Shown here: positions 36,393 to 47,456 of the stretch, in pieces
Layout of the letters: each line of letters begins with the position of its first letter
Position numbering within the stretch: position 1 is the stretch's first letter
Position numbers and translations under genes: made by a program
The notes under the pieces: generated by a model
Databases searched by the model: none
Seen by the model: the letters and a program-made list of their open reading frames with translations, nothing else
What the model was told of the DNA's origin: nothing
Source: Costus lasius
Lineage: Eukaryota > Streptophyta > Magnoliopsida > Zingiberales > Costaceae
Length of the DNA stretch: 64,000 nucleotides
Direction of reading: 5' to 3'
Assembly (NCBI GenBank): GCA_027563935.2
Contig: CM050447.1
Span: 83,995,461-84,059,460, forward strand

Positions 36393-37347
36393 TCAAATCC
36401 AAGTGTTCAACGGTCAAGCTAATGACCATTAAATTAGCGCTTCTTGGGAGGCAACACAAGCGTTTTTTCCTTTATTTTTTTTGTCTTAATTTATTTTTTT
36501 TAGGGTTAATTTTGCTTTTTCACATTTTTTTATACGTTTTTAGTGATTTCTAGCTTTTTTTACACAATACGGCACAACCGTGATTTTTATTATGGTATCG
36601 TAATTCGTGTTAATTCTTCATAGAGAAAAAACATGGATTACGATAGTACCATGGAAAATTGTATGGTACCGTATTTTCAGACAATTTTGACCAGAGGATT
36701 TTTGAGGATTACGACACTACCATGGAAACTTTCACAGTACCGTAAAAATGGGCATGTTCTTATCTATACTTTTGGGATTTTCGAACGAATTACGGCACTT
36801 CCGTAAACTCTTCACGGTACCGTAGTTTGCAAATTTTTCCTGCCAAGAGTCTGCTGCTATTTTACGGCACTACCGTAATCTCTTTACGGTGCCATACTTT
36901 CTCCGACCCCACGTTTTTCATGTGTCGTATTTAGGGTTCGGTGCTGTGTTTTTAGGGTTCTTTCACCCGATTTCTCGTCGATCTCTTAGATTTCTTCAAG
37001 TTCTTGCTGCCTAACCCCTCTTGCGACCCTTCCTAGTGATTTCCAACCGATTTCTACCAAGGATTTGAGAGATTTTGAGCTCGATCGAGCTCGCCTGTTG
37101 CTGTTCCACCGTTGTTTTTGCCCTTTCATTTTCTCTCATCCGAGCGTCGATCAAGCCGCTTCCAGCTCCAGAAAACTTCATGGGAGGTAGAGGATCATCT
37201 CCCAAGTTGTTTTCAAGCTAGATCTGAGCCTAGAAATCCAGATCTGAAGCTTGAAATTAGCCCCATTTTCAGCCTGCGCACCCCTTTGGTAACGCCTCCT
37301 TGTTCCAGTTTTCTTTAATTGTTTACTTGCTTCTCTTGCACACTATC
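36393..37347 (+). other. Spacer of F(+): conserved junction motif, TACGG boxes, ORF1 leader
   Basis: It opens with a motif shared with F2 (36412-36460: GTCAAGCTAATGACC... then GCGCTTCTTGGGAGGCAAC), which in Athila-type elements marks the end of Pol. 36560-36905 carries diverged TACGG boxes such as TTACGGCACTACCGTAATC. The remainder is C/T-rich sequence up to the ORF1 start at 37348. Non-coding. Confidence 0.7.
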
Positions 37348-38438
37348 ATGTCACCAGTTAAGAGGATGGTCTCGAAGAAGAAAGGGAAAGCTCCTGCTGA
37401 ACCTCCAGTGCCACCACCAAATCCATTCGGTATCACTTTCAGAGATGAAGCCCAAGAACAATGATAGAATCTGCTGCTTACTCGATGCATTGTGAAGACA
37501 AAATACACTGACATGAGAGCTTTGGAGCTTTTAGGATTGAAGGATGATGTGCTGTGGATGTTTGACAAGGTAGGTTTGAGGCAATTTTTTGACATGACAC
37601 CTCAAACCTATCTGCCTATTATTTTGGAATTTCTTAGTAGCTTGGAAGTGAATTGGGATGAGTATATGGATCATACAGCTGAGGGAGAAATCAGATTCAG
37701 GATGGTAAATGAAGATAGGAAGCTCTCATTCAAAGAAATTTGTCGCATAGTCCATCTTCCACAGAAAGGATGCACCGAACCACCCATTGGCGCATATGCT
37801 TCATGGTTATATAGTAGATGTTGCTTTCTTTTTCATGAGACATATTGACAAAGTAGCTAGAGCCAAGAGAGGATCGATAGTGATAGGCGGGTTTCTTACT
37901 CCTATATCGCTATTCTTGGGAATTGAGCCCTACGGTGTTGAGGCTGCTAGAGGCAATGCAAGGATAGACATTGAGTCTTGCATCACAATGAAGATGATTA
38001 TGCGAGATGGCGACACATATTGTTTGATCTTGTAGCCTAGACTTCCTGCATTGCCATTGCCCAACCCAGGACGGACCTCAGTGCAAAATTTGGAGAATTG
38101 GAAGTTGTCACTAGGCTGCGTATCTTACGCCACACCTGCACCAGAGACATCAGTGTCACCACCACCCCCTGCTTGGGGTGATGACCCATTTGGTCTGGGC
38201 ATCGATTCCTCGCCACACAGGACCACCGATCCACCACCACATGGAGCCATCGGATCATCCACACATCACACAGCTCCAGACTAGAGTGGGTGGCATACTC
38301 ATCAGGACCCCAGATTCCAGGCCCTCTCTCTGCGCATGGAGAGAATGATGAGTGCCATGAGGAGGATGTCCGAGCAGATGGGTCACATCCACCAGGATGT
38401 TGAAGCGTTGGGAAACTACATGGAGGTGTTGTATCCCA
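37348..38438 (+). pseudogene. ATHILA ORF-1-like gene of F(+), broken
   Basis: The ATG at 37348 begins MSPVKRMVSKKKGKAPAEPP, a short basic/proline head, then ITFRDEAQEQ. Two stops at 37462-37467 follow, then the conserved body VKTKYTDMRALELLGLKDDVLWMFDKVGL, TYLPIILEFLSSLEV and EGEIRFRMVNEDRKLSFKEI. A frameshift near 37800 moves it to the frame of HIDKVARAKRGSIVIGGFLTPI and IEPYGVEAARGNARIDIESC. It ends with a proline-rich stretch and a predicted helix (RMERMMSAMRRMSEQMGHIHQDVEALG). The pattern fits the plant ATHILA ORF-1 family, of unknown biochemical function, placed where env-like genes sit. F2 carries a separately damaged copy. Confidence 0.75.
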
Positions 38439-38551
38439 ACAAGTAGGTAAACAAAACTTATTTCTGAAGTCGCTGCCAAAACTTATCGTATGGCGCACAG
38501 GGACTTGTCATCCCCTGATACGGCTCCAAAAACTTGTTGAGTTACCACACT
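38439..38551 (+). other. Short 3' remnant of F(+) before the junction with F2
   Basis: It appears to continue the region after ORF1 and then stops at the LTR end of F2. The expected continuation of F(+), tail and 3' LTR, is found at 47457-50355. Confidence 0.5.
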
Positions 38552-40424
38552 TGTTGTTATATCCGCAAGTGCACAGATACTCGAAGTAATAAAGAAAGAT
38601 ATCAAACCCACAGAGACATATGTTGTTAAGTACCATAAAATTGATTTCTTCCTATCTAGGCAATCGAATAGAAGCAAAGTAAAGCTCGAAAACACACGGG
38701 AAAAATACTATCGGAGTGAAACTGGGACTAGGGTTTCATTCACTTTAATTTTCATGACTAGATATATAAGGATATTCATCAATCAAATTCTATTATGATA
38801 AAGGCCTAATTTACTTTGTAAAGGGATTATGTCACTTTCGTACAGATAACCATGCAGAGACCAATCCTCGCTTTTGCGCAAGATTTATCCCAAGCTAATG
38901 ATAAGTAAATTATCAAACAAAAAACTCGAGGATCACTTTCGTGCATGCGAGTTCTAAGTTGATCGCCTCAAGCGGAAACTCAAGGATCACTTTCGTGCAT
39001 CCGAGTCTCAACACAAGTTCTACCTATGGTTCTCCAATGTTCCGATCTTCACTTTCGTACAAGATCTCCACGTTTGACACAATAACTCAATCCTAGGTTC
39101 ATAATTATCATCATGGCAATTTAAACTACTAAAATAAAGAAATAAGAAGTTAACTTAATTTTTTACGGTGAGTTCCTATTGATCAATTTTAGGGTTCCAA
39201 GTTCTCTAGCAAATCACCTTTCAGTCCTTATTGTGAAAACTTTAAAGCATGATGACAAAAAGTAAACTAAGGAGAATCTAAGAGCAATAATCGCATAGGT
39301 AAAATTATCATAGTAGAATAATCATGATGAAAGCAAAAAGTATCTAGTCATTAAGAAAATCAAAGGGAATTACTCCCCCATGTCCCAAAAGATGTTTAAG
39401 CTAGCATGGTGAAGTAAATACATTGTTCCATAATTTCATAAGATCAAAAATCAAGGGGAAAAGAGGGGTGAAGAAAATACACCATGGCTGTAATTCAAAT
39501 TATAGCCGTATTTTGTAGAGAGGGCGATGAACAGTAGCGGCGCCTCCTTCTTCTTTAATTTCTCCTCCAAATGATCCCCTTTCGTTCTAAAACTTCTGGA
39601 ATGTTGTCTCCTCTTCCAGGCGAAGCTTCAATATGAATCTCATGGTCGGAGGTGCTCTAGATTCGTCCCGGTGGCGAAACCCTAGGCGGCAGTGAGAGAC
39701 GCGATTTCTCTCTGTGTAGTGAATACAATTTAGGGCTTTTAGTGTCCTCCCGATCCTCTCATCGATAGCTCCCCTTCTTCTTCTCATGGCATCAAATTTA
39801 AACATCTGGATAGTCCACAATCTTCCCCGCAAAAATCGGGCTTCAAAAATTGACTGTGGAGTCACGTTCAGAAATGAAAACACGGCAGTGTAATATTTCA
39901 CGGCAGTGCCATAAAATCGATCGAGTGTTTTGGTCTATGATCTTCACACAATACGTCACCGTAAAATACTTCAGGGTGGTGCCGTAAAATCGACTGAAGA
40001 CTCTGGTCGGAAACGTGTACAAAATACGGCCCATGAAATAGTTTATGGCGGTGCCGTAATTTGCGTAAAATCTTCTATTTGAAAAACTCGCCAAAATATG
40101 CCAGGTGCTCTTAAATTATGGCATTGTATGGAAATACGGTACCGCAATATAAATTACGATACTATCGTATTTTGGTTTATTGCCTCGATTTGCATGGAAT
40201 TTGTTATGTGAACTCCTCTTGATGATGGTAACTCCTCCATGTATTCGATTTTGCTTGAAAACGCCTCAACATAGTGCCTTTTTACCTGAAAATCATGAAA
40301 AACCAAAATAGAAGTAGATTTTGCAATATTTGATAAATTTAGAATAAAAATAAGCAAAAGATCTTCAATTTAGCATGAAAAGATATATAAAATGATACAA
40401 AATATATTATATATTTTGGTGTCA
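38552..40424 (-). repeat. 3' LTR of Athila-like element F2 (1873 bp)
   Basis: The plus strand runs TGTTGTTATATCCGCAAG...ATATTTTGGTGTCA. In reverse complement it is homologous to 48603-50355, and part of it to 32533-33499. It contains (39870-40180) about five TACGG units, and on the left side repeated words of the form 'atcactttcgtgcat'. The sequence inside it (40425 on) is the same internal tail that precedes the LTR at 48603, which fixes this as a 3' LTR of a minus-strand element. Confidence 0.82.
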
Positions 40425-41640
40425 TAAAAATACATAAGGCTCAAACTTTGCTTGTCCTCAAGCAAAAATCAAAAATTGATTAAAAGAAAAACCTTTTCAT
40501 GCTCAATAAATTTCTAAAATACAATCATCATTGAAAAATTCCATCAATTGTTTCATAAAACTTCAAGTAAACATATCATCCTTAGAACTCAATCCTCTAG
40601 ATCTACCATTCAATCAAATAAAATTTTGCAACTTGTATAATAATTAGAATTTTTAATCTCAAGATTTCACCCAATTTCAGTTCAAATCTATCATGCTTTT
40701 GTTTACAGGAATCAAATTTCCAAGATCTTTTTCCACATAATTTTTTTTTCTTAGTAGATTATTTTTGCAAAGATGGCATGTACCCACTTAGATACACACT
40801 TTTATTTTGACTTCAACTCTTTTTTTTGGTACCACTATCGACTTTGCATAGTGCCAAGTAGAGGAGTCTTATTCTTTTTCTCTCTCATTATCTTTTAGGC
40901 ATAGACTTCAACCCATGTCTTAGGTACCACTATCAATTTTACATAGTGCCATGTCGGGGAGTCTCTCACTCTCAATTGTCAAATCATACTCATATACTCA
41001 TTTTATACAAAAGAATAGTTTCACTTTTAGATTTTATCCCTCAAATAATATATCTACCTAAAATTTCATGCATCAACCAATGTCAAATTTCAAAAATAGA
41101 TATGCATTGAAGAAATGAATCTAACATGATAGTGTCTATCTCTAATCATGAATTTGAATTTATTCATGATCAATCAATCAAGTCGTCAACTATATAAATC
41201 AAGAGTATACTCATCATCATCATCAAATATCACAATATAATATCATCAAAAAAATATAAAAATATATCATCATGTATACTACAACCATATCGAAGATAAA
41301 TCATCAGAATATAGAAATATCATAATACAACCCCATCGAAATAGTATAAATCAGTATCTTCATAATCATCATACAACCACATCGAAAAGAAAGATAAGCA
41401 TGTCAAATAGAATAGCAGTGGCGGTGGTCATAGAGGTGTAGAAGCATCATCCTTCCCTTCATCACATGAAACATCAATAAGATATAGAAAATAAAATATA
41501 GCAAAGAAGTAAGGGAAGATGATACTCACAAAACATCTACTCCTCATCATCAGGTCGTCTCCCCTCAGTGTCCCTCGCAGCTTGATCACCGTAGTAATCA
41601 TAATACCTCTGGTCTTCATATCCTAATCAATCGTAGAGGA
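40425..41640 (-). other. 3' internal tail of F2 (non-coding)
   Basis: It contains the inverted repeat TTGCTTGTCCTCAAGCAA at 40448-40465, next to the LTR. It also has a duplicated block around 40828-40868 and 40923-40970 (GGTACCACTATC...CATAGTGCCA...GGGAGTC). Both features recur in the tail of F(+) at 48563-48580 and 48057-48200. The rest is AT-rich with many 'atcatca' words. Confidence 0.7.
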
Positions 41641-42896
41641 AGTTTCCCATGTCTTCCATGTGGTCGCACAGTCTCTCCACATCCTAGTGGAGGTGTCCAA
41701 TAGACTCGGTCACCCTCCCCAAGGAGTCAATCACTCTGTCTATGCGGCGCTCTTGATTGTTCATTTATGCTGATAGTGCCTGAAATCCTGAATCATGGTG
41801 GCTAGCAAACCCTCCTCTAGGTGTGTGTGAAGAATCTCCAGCAGGCTGTGAAGAATCATGATAGGGTGACTCCATGCCAAAGGGGTCACCTCTTCCACCC
41901 CATGTGGGTGGTGGTGGAACGGTGTCAAGTGGTGGTGTGAAAGCTGCTTCGGCGGCACTTGGAGGTAACTTCCAATTTGTTCTATCCCTGACTATTGTCT
42001 TTTCAGGATGGGGTAAAGGTAGAGTAGGAATATTTGGTCCAAGGACCAAACAAAAAGCATCCCCCTCTCTAGCAATCATTTTCATAGCCATGCAAGACTC
42101 AATATCAAGCCTTGCATTTCCCTTTGCCAATTCTACTCCATAGGGCTCTACTCCTAAATATTGGGCTATAGGAGTTATTAATCCTCCAATCACAACAGCT
42201 CCTCTCTTTGCCCTAGCAACCTTGTCCATATGTTTCACCATAAAGAAAGCAACATCCAAAGCAAAACCATTAAGCATCCTCCAAAAAAAATAAAGCTCAT
42301 GTTGACGGACCATACCGTCACTATCTCCTCTACAAAACACGGTGTGTGCTAGCACTCTATGTGGATACTTGATACATGGGCTCATGATCTTTGAGGCTCT
42401 AGCAGAAATAGAATAAAAGTGACTTTCATTAGTGATTTGATTCTAAAAAATTCCCTCCATAAATCCTAGGGGTATCTCATTGTATCCCACTGTGCTCAAC
42501 TCAAAAATATCTCTAATCTCCTGCAGTGTCAGTTTCTTTTCTTCGTTGGCCAGTCTAAATGTGATCTCCCCTTCAGTAGGGCCATTTGAGTATTCTTTCA
42601 AGTCAATGATCAAACTACTCAGAAATTCCAAAACCAATGGTAAATATGTGGGTGGATGAATATGAAAAAATTTCTTGGCTTTTATTCTATCAAACATCCA
42701 CAACACATCCTCATACAGTCCTAAGGATTTCCTGTCAGCATATTTTGTGTTGATCACCTTCCTCTCCAAAATCTATTTGTATCTAGTCTCCTGCATCTCA
42801 TTTCTAAAAATTATCCCATGGATTCTCAGGTTGAGAAGGTTCAGCTAGGGCCTTCCCCTTTCTTCTTGGATAGATGGACTTTGTTCTTGGTGCCAT
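41641..42896 (-). pseudogene. ATHILA ORF-1-like gene of F2, broken
   Basis: In sense it starts MAPRTKSIYPRRKGKALAEP at 42896, then stops and a frame change near 42800. The body follows: VINTKYADRKSLGLYEDVLWMFDRIKAKKFF, TYLPLVLEFLSSLI and EGEITFRLANEEKKLTLQEI. After another break near 42440 comes HTVFCRGDSDGMVRQHELYFFWRMLNG, HMDKVARAKRGAVVIGGLITPI and VEPYGVELAKGNARLDIESC. It ends with a proline-rich part and, after a stop, a short helix (RRIDRVIDSLGRVTESIGHLH). Domain order matches the F(+) copy, and F2 retains a middle segment that F(+) lacks. The protein's role is unknown. Confidence 0.75.
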
Positions 42897-43419
42897 TTCA
42901 AACTATCAAGCTACAAACTACATGTTTAATGCACACATAACAATATAATGACATGATTTTTCATTCTAAGCAAGGTTTACAGATAATGTCAGTCAAATCA
43001 TAGCTATCACTCCTGAAAATTCATTTTAAAATCAAAATAGAGGAAAACTGGGTGGAAAACAGAGTGGAAAACATGCGTATAAGCTCAATCTCGCTCAATA
43101 CATCCTCCAAATCGGTTTAAAAACTCCAAAGTTGAACTAGAAATTGTTTCCTATCCTCTAAGAAGTATTTATGACAAAAAATCTCTTCAAACGGTTAAGA
43201 AACAAGGAAGAACAAGTGAAAGGGGCGAAAATCTATAAAAATCCCCTTAAGTGGAGAAATCGGTGAAGAGAGTACCCAATTGATGGTCGGAACTAGACGG
43301 GAAGAGTCGCCGGCATTCACTGATGGTCGGAGATATGAGAACGGCGCGAGAACGAGTGGAAAAACCCTAAAAATGGCCTGTGAAAACGCTAAAAAGGGCA
43401 CAGGACTCGCGTGCTATAA

Positions 43420-43920
43420 TTCAAAATACGGTCGTGTAAAGTTTTATGGCAATGCCGTAAAATCAACTGAACTCTCGTGTTAAAACTGGTTCAAAATACG
43501 CTACCGTGTAGCAGTTTACGGTACTGCCATAAAATTTTGGCAATCCTCTGTTCAAAAATGATTCAAAATTACGGTACCGTGAAACCATTATCGGTACCGC
43601 CATAAAAATCAATCAGCAATTTTTTTTATAGCAAAAATGCACCCGTAAAATAAATTACGGTACTACCGTAAAATCAGGGTAAGTTTGGAAATCTCGTTAG
43701 AATCTCATGAAAATACGGCCCGTGAAATAATGATGGTGGTGCCGTAAAAACGAGGAAGCTCTCGGGTTGATTTTGGCCACAAAATACGGTACCGTGTAAC
43801 AGTTTTCGGCATTGCCGTAATTTCGTCACAACTCTCTGGTCGAAAGTGGGCTGGCAATACGGTACCGTAATATACTTTATGGCAATGCCGTATTTTGCAC
43901 CAAATCTCGTTTTACCTACA
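43420..43920 (-). repeat. TACGG tandem array of F2 (about seven units of about 72 bp)
   Basis: Boxes such as AATACGGTACCGTG start near 43428, 43496, 43570, 43640, 43715, 43786 and 43858. Each is followed 15-20 bases later by a second box of the form TTACGGTACTGCCGTAAAAT. The boxes are palindromic (TACGGTACCGTA) or near-palindromic, and the linkers are variable. The same unit occurs inside the LTRs of this family in the same orientation relative to the element. Confidence 0.85.
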
Positions 43921-44027
43921 AAAATAAGAGAAAAACAATTAGTCCTAAACATAAATTAAAGCAAAAGAAAACAAATAGAGGTTAGAATGCTTGGGTTGCC
44001 TCCGAATAAGCGCTAATTTAAAGGTCA

Positions 44028-45168
44028 TTAGCTTGACCCTTTTGCACTCGGATTTGATCGTGAATTCCTCAATTGCCCTTCTGATCTTTCCTTGGGTTGG
44101 GCATCACATTGAACCACATAAGGCTCACCCTTGAAACAGTCTCCAATTTTGCTCCAAATCTTCTTTCCTTTGTCCAACCACCTAGATCTCCTTCTTCTTC
44201 TCCTCCTTCTTATAGAAATTTTGTTTTTCTTTCCCTGTAATACTTTAACAACATCCTCAGAAGAATTGTTAGTTTCAACATTTGAGGATTCATCAAATAA
44301 ATTCTGAACATCATAAACAACATAATCAATTATATCAAAACTACAACATGATCTAGAGTATGAAAGTTTATTCAAAGAATCATTAAGATCAAACTCAACA
44401 ATGTTTTCACAAATTTTAAAAGTAATTTTTCCCTCTTTCACATCAATATGTGCTCCTGCAGTGGCTAAGAGTGGTCTACCAAGAATTATAGGATTTTTAT
44501 GTTTTTCTTCCATGTCTAAAACTACAAAATCTACAGGTAAGAAAAATTCAGCTATTTTTATTGGAACATTCTCTAATATACCTACAGGATACTTTACCGA
44601 TGAATCCGCGAGTTGTAAAGATATAGATGTATGTAGTTTTAAGCTCTCCAATGTTTAGTTTCCTGTAAATAGATAAAGGCATTAGACTCACACTTGCACC
44701 CAAATCACATAAGGCTCGGTCAAAAGCCATAGTGCCAATTGAACAAGGTATAGAAAAACTACCTGGATCCTTCAGTTTTGGTGGTAATTTGTTTTGTATG
44801 ATGACACTACAATCTTCAGTGAAAGTTACAGTGCAAGTGCCATAATCATCTAATTTCCTCTTACTAGACAATATTTCTTTCAAAAACTTAGCATAAGAAG
44901 GCATTTGAGAAATAGCTTCAGTAAATGGAATATTAATATAAAGCTTCTTCAAAACTTCAAGAAATTTGCCAAATTGTTCGTCTAGTTTATTTTGATCTAA
45001 CCTTTGTGGAAAAGGTACTGGTGGTCTATAAGGATGAGATAAATTAGATTTAGAATTACCTTCGTCACATGACACATCACTTTTTGGTTCATCACCCTCT
45101 TGAGGTGTTAAACTAGGTAAGGTTTGTTCATGTTTAGAAGATTTTTCCAATTCTAACTCATGCACTAG
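44028..45168 (-). pseudogene. Athila-like element F2: Gag end and protease, no reverse transcriptase
   Basis: In sense from 45168 the frame gives a proline-rich linker, PPVPFPQRL, KLYINIPFTEAISQMPSYAKF and SVIIQNKLPPKLKDPGSF. The protease active site CDLGASVSLMP follows, then a frameshift near 44600, then LQLADSSVKYPVGILENVP and NPIILGRPLLATAGA. As in F(+) the protein ends in a basic tail (RRRRRRRRSRWLDKGKK) and a stop, with no RT. The Gag N-terminus is missing; the sequence changes to H2 at 45169. The junction motif after the stop (43990-44038) is conserved with F(+). Confidence 0.83.
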
Positions 45169-45932
45169 GATCCCTTACAAGTGATCCACTGGATGTGTTA
45201 GAGTAGTATACCTGAATCGCATGTCCTAGGGGCTACCGATGACGAGGGAGAGGTGCACAAGTGGTCCGCCCTTTATAATCGTGCACACACGGGCTCCCTG
45301 AGATCCTATTCCATCCATGCCTGGTGCTAGCCCACCCATGGTTGTTCTACGGTTGAGGAAGATGTGTTCCATGTGGAATCTTCAGTTGAGGAGGCTAAGG
45401 GCACACCTCTAGAGATCCCCATGAAACCACCCCATGAGTCCACCGATATGGTTCAGTCCTTCACCCCTTCTATTGAGTTCGTGGTCCCACTGTGTTTGCT
45501 CGAACGGCATGAGGACAACTTTGTTGGTTTGTTCGAATCATTGGTTGGCTGCCCACTTTTCGTTAGGGTCCCACACATTTTCTTTTGTTTTGCCTTCTTG
45601 CTTACCCCACATGTCTCCCACGGCTATGATGCCATCCTCAAAGATGGTTACATTGGTCGACCCCCACACGAGCGTGATAAACTCTTTGTTGGTTTGCTTT
45701 CGCCCTCACCTGGTTCCCCACACCTTATAATTCACTCTTCTATGTTTGTTTTCCCTTGTGTTTATGTGCGTGTCGACTTTTTGCATTGGATCTATTTGAG
45801 AAACTGTAGGTGTGAAATGGCGGCCATTGTGCAATTTAGGCCACCGAAATGTGAGGCAACTTTGAGTCCCCATGGAACGGCACGCCAATTTAATTCTCTG
45901 GAGGAGAATTCCTTAAAGCGCGCAGCGAAAGC
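45169..45932 (+). pseudogene. Gypsy fragment H2: 3' end of internal region
   Basis: A frame open from about 45340 to 46371 runs from here into the LTR. Its first part (VEEAKGTPLEIPMKPPHEST, IEFVVPLCLLERHED, ILKDGYIGRPPHERDKLFVGLL, LIIHSSMFVFPCVYV) has hydrophobic stretches and no family that I recognise. The last part (LKRAAKANAGATL) aligns with the end of K's Pol, and the DNA at the LTR boundary matches K (GCGCAGCGAAAGC against GCGCGGCGAAAGA). No start codon is evident; it is a truncated 3' coding end. Confidence 0.6.
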
Positions 45933-47456
45933 TAATGCAGGAGCAACACTGCAAACCCAGCTTTACTTCCCAGGTTCCTACTTCACAGAATGTTCCACGG
46001 GCGACCCAATGACAAAAACCTCGCCCCGTGGCTTATGCAACTGCGTTCCAGGTCACAAGCTCAATTCTGCACAGAATGTTCCTCGGGGGACCAAGCGACC
46101 TACACCTCAGCCCGCGGATTTTGGAACCATCATCCAGGGCTCCAATCATCACCAGATTCCAGCTACAGCGCCTCCCCCTCCATGCGAACTCCTGGTCCAA
46201 AGGATCCGGCCATCGGACGGCCGGATCGCCAGAAATGAGTGCCTCTACGGCCGGTGCCATCGTTCCCCAGTCCGTCCCATCCACAGCACGGATCAACGCC
46301 AAACTCCGGCCATGGCATATCCTCGTCGCCACGAACGAATAGCCGAAAAGAATCGACCATCCGGCCGGTAGATCACCGGAATCAAAAACTTTTCTATTTT
46401 CCAGCTTCCACTGCCGTCCACCCTATTCCTGGCCCGGGATGCCACGATCGGACGCCAGAAGCTTGCCACCCGCCAGTCACCACTGTCTGTGCCGCTAGCT
46501 GAAGCATCACCGGTGATTGAGCCCAGATCGACGTCCGGTGGCTCTGCCCTAGCCGTCGACAAGCACACGAGACAAAAGGGACGAACAGTGTCGTCCATCC
46601 AACTGCTGCCATTCTTCAGCTTCATCCAACGACCAGATCAGCTTCTAGGCCATCAATGGCTGGTATTGTTTCGGCCAGATCTGCCCCAATCGGACGAGTA
46701 TTAGAGTGATCCAGGTATCGATCCCCACTAATCAGAACCAGATCTATCCATCCATGCCCTCAGATCTCTGATCAGACGTCCGGATCAAAAGATATCATCA
46801 ACACTTAAACGGATGGCTTACATTTAAAGTGACCGGAAGCTTCTCAAACACACTTGGTTGCTAGAATATTTCCAGTCAAATGTATCCCTTTTCTCAGCTT
46901 TTTCAGTGTAGTAGTTGGAATATTTGTTGTAACTACCCCTCATGTGAGCGGTGTGGGTTTGCCCTCCCTTAGCTTATAAAAGGGAGATAGGGCCTAGTGT
47001 TTAGTTAGCTTACAAGTGGTGAACTTCGCAAGGGGCTGCGGAGGGTCTTGTAACTCTGGAGTAGTGGTCGGTGCCTCGACTCCGCAAAGCGTGTGGAAGT
47101 AGAGTGAGGTTGGAGGCAAGGTGTACGATCCTTGGCCTCATCTCGATACCTCGTCTTCTTCGGTTGTATTGGTTAGTAGTTTCATTTGAGTGCTATTTCA
47201 TAGTTGAATGCCTTGGTTTATCTATTTTGCCATCCGTTGCTCTTATACGTATCCGATCTCTTTGAGTCCATGTGTTTGATCGCATGTTTTCCGAATCGTT
47301 CTTACGCCCTCCTAGATCCGGTCTAGGAGATCTCCCCGTCCTATAGCCCGGTGCTACACCTCTGCGCTACACCATTATGTATCTTAAATTGTGTTGGAAA
47401 AACTTTCTGAAGGCGCATCTTTGGACCCAGCCGCATCTAGCCTGACGCTACACCCA
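45933..47456 (+). repeat. LTR of Gypsy fragment H2, same family as element K
   Basis: It begins TAATGCAGGAGC, where K has TGATGCAGGAGC, and ends about CTACACCCA, where K has CTACATCA. Near its start it holds two units of the roughly 90-bp repeat seen in K's LTRs (CACAGAATGTTCC... CCCGTGG). TATAAAAG at 46975-46982 is a good TATA box. The following GTGGTCGGTGCCTC...ACTCCG matches K's LTR at 57790-57830 in reverse. The exact 3' edge is uncertain by a few bases. Confidence 0.68.
46975..46982 (+). promoter_or_regulatory. TATA box of the H2 LTR
   Basis: TATAAAAG in a GC-rich context at the same relative place as the TATAAAAG of K (57949-57956, minus strand). Confidence 0.6.

Noticed and set aside
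45364..46371. A 335-residue open frame that might be a host gene
   Set aside because: It starts at a GTG, runs across the boundary of an LTR, and its second half translates the same LTR repeat as in element K. It is the 3' end of a Gypsy element.
45805..47452. An LTR starting at TGTAGGTGTG with CTACA end
   Set aside because: Comparison with K places the LTR start at about 45933 (TAATGCAGGAGC), after sequence matching K's Pol end.
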